Below, one piece after another: positions 63,879-64,000 of a stretch of DNA of 64,000 nt. The position numbers were made by a program, and so were the translations under genes. Each line of letters opens with the position of its first letter. The first letter of the stretch is position 1. The stretch is from Rhizobium sp. N324. Lineage in GTDB: Bacteria; Pseudomonadota; Alphaproteobacteria; Rhizobiales; Rhizobiaceae. The notes below the pieces were generated by a model. It did no database searches. It was given only the letters and a program-made list of their open reading frames with translations, and was not told the origin of the DNA. Where the stretch lies: positions 1,677,001 to 1,741,000 of the forward strand of contig NZ_CP013630.1 of the NCBI RefSeq assembly GCF_001664485.1, given 5' to 3'.

Positions 63879-64000
63879 TGACCGATTGGCCTATTCTTTC
63901 AACGGTCACCTTCCTGCCGCTCGTCGGCGTGGTGTTCCTGCTCCTGATGAACGGCGACAGCCAAGCCGGCCGGAAGAACGTGCTGGGAATCTCGCTGATC
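63878..64000 (+). CDS. nuoM: NADH-quinone oxidoreductase subunit M, N-terminal part
   Basis: The first 41 residues of NuoM, starting [20 protein letters not shown] at the ATG that overlaps the nuoL stop. The first membrane segment is visible and the gene runs off the right edge. The identity follows from position after nuoL and the start sequence. Confidence 0.93.
   Translation, partial: MTDWPILSTVTFLPLVGVVFLLLMNGDSQAGRKNVLGISLI

Overview
The window is high-GC alphaproteobacterial chromosome and most likely comes from a Rhizobium of the R. etli / R. leguminosarum group. Three things point there: the nuo operon with its extra accessory genes, an FMN riboswitch in front of a RibN-type EamA transporter, and short intergenic repeats of rhizobial type. 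I see no phage, integrase, transposase, CRISPR array or plasmid replication gene. The organism call is inference from gene content; no database search was possible.

Region by region. 1-6.2 kb holds the tail of an unidentified gene, a six-hairpin glycosidase, a GNAT acetyltransferase, and a CUT1-type sugar ABC importer (binding protein and two permeases, no ATPase). 6.2-14.5 kb is a surface-polysaccharide cluster: Wzy/ligase-like protein, polyisoprenyl-phosphate hexose-1-phosphate transferase, GT4 glycosyltransferase, Wza-like outer-membrane lipoprotein, Wzc-like co-polymerase with a degenerate kinase domain, and a FemAB/CelD-like GNAT. This set resembles holdfast / unipolar-polysaccharide clusters. 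14.5-24.9 kb is housekeeping: DUF2842, ctaA, TauE exporter, argC, speB, an MFS pump, an SGNH acyltransferase, rpsI-rplM and a LysR regulator. 24.9-35.4 kb is a mix of metabolic and signalling genes: DUF1127, a crotonase, a DMT transporter, a secreted small protein, a CoA-binding protein, an O-acetylhomoserine sulfhydrylase with a cupin, a GGDEF-EAL protein, a P450 and a diguanylate cyclase.

35.6-41.2 kb is the protein-quality-control block clpP-clpX-lon-hupB, with heat-shock-like promoter motifs before clpP and lon and good terminators after clpX, lon and hupB. 41.3-42.5 kb is the FMN riboswitch and ribN. 42.5-48.9 kb contains a phytase-like esterase, an aldo/keto reductase, a cupin, a methyltransferase, a glutathione peroxidase and small proteins, with two dispersed-repeat elements and a triple 14-bp near-palindrome. 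49.2-49.9 kb carries tRNA-Val (TAC) and a tandem pair of tRNA-Asp (GTC).

50.2-64 kb is the complex I operon nuoA-nuoM (nuoM runs off the edge). It carries four unusual additions: a four-helix-bundle (S23/IVP-type) gene flanked by imperfect 31-bp inverted repeats between nuoC and nuoD; a small exported protein fused translationally to the end of nuoD; a long Ala/Pro-rich linker plus helix-hairpin-helix-type domain at the C-terminus of NuoE; and a separate protein after nuoF that ends in a paralogous copy of that same domain. These are the most interesting structures in the window.
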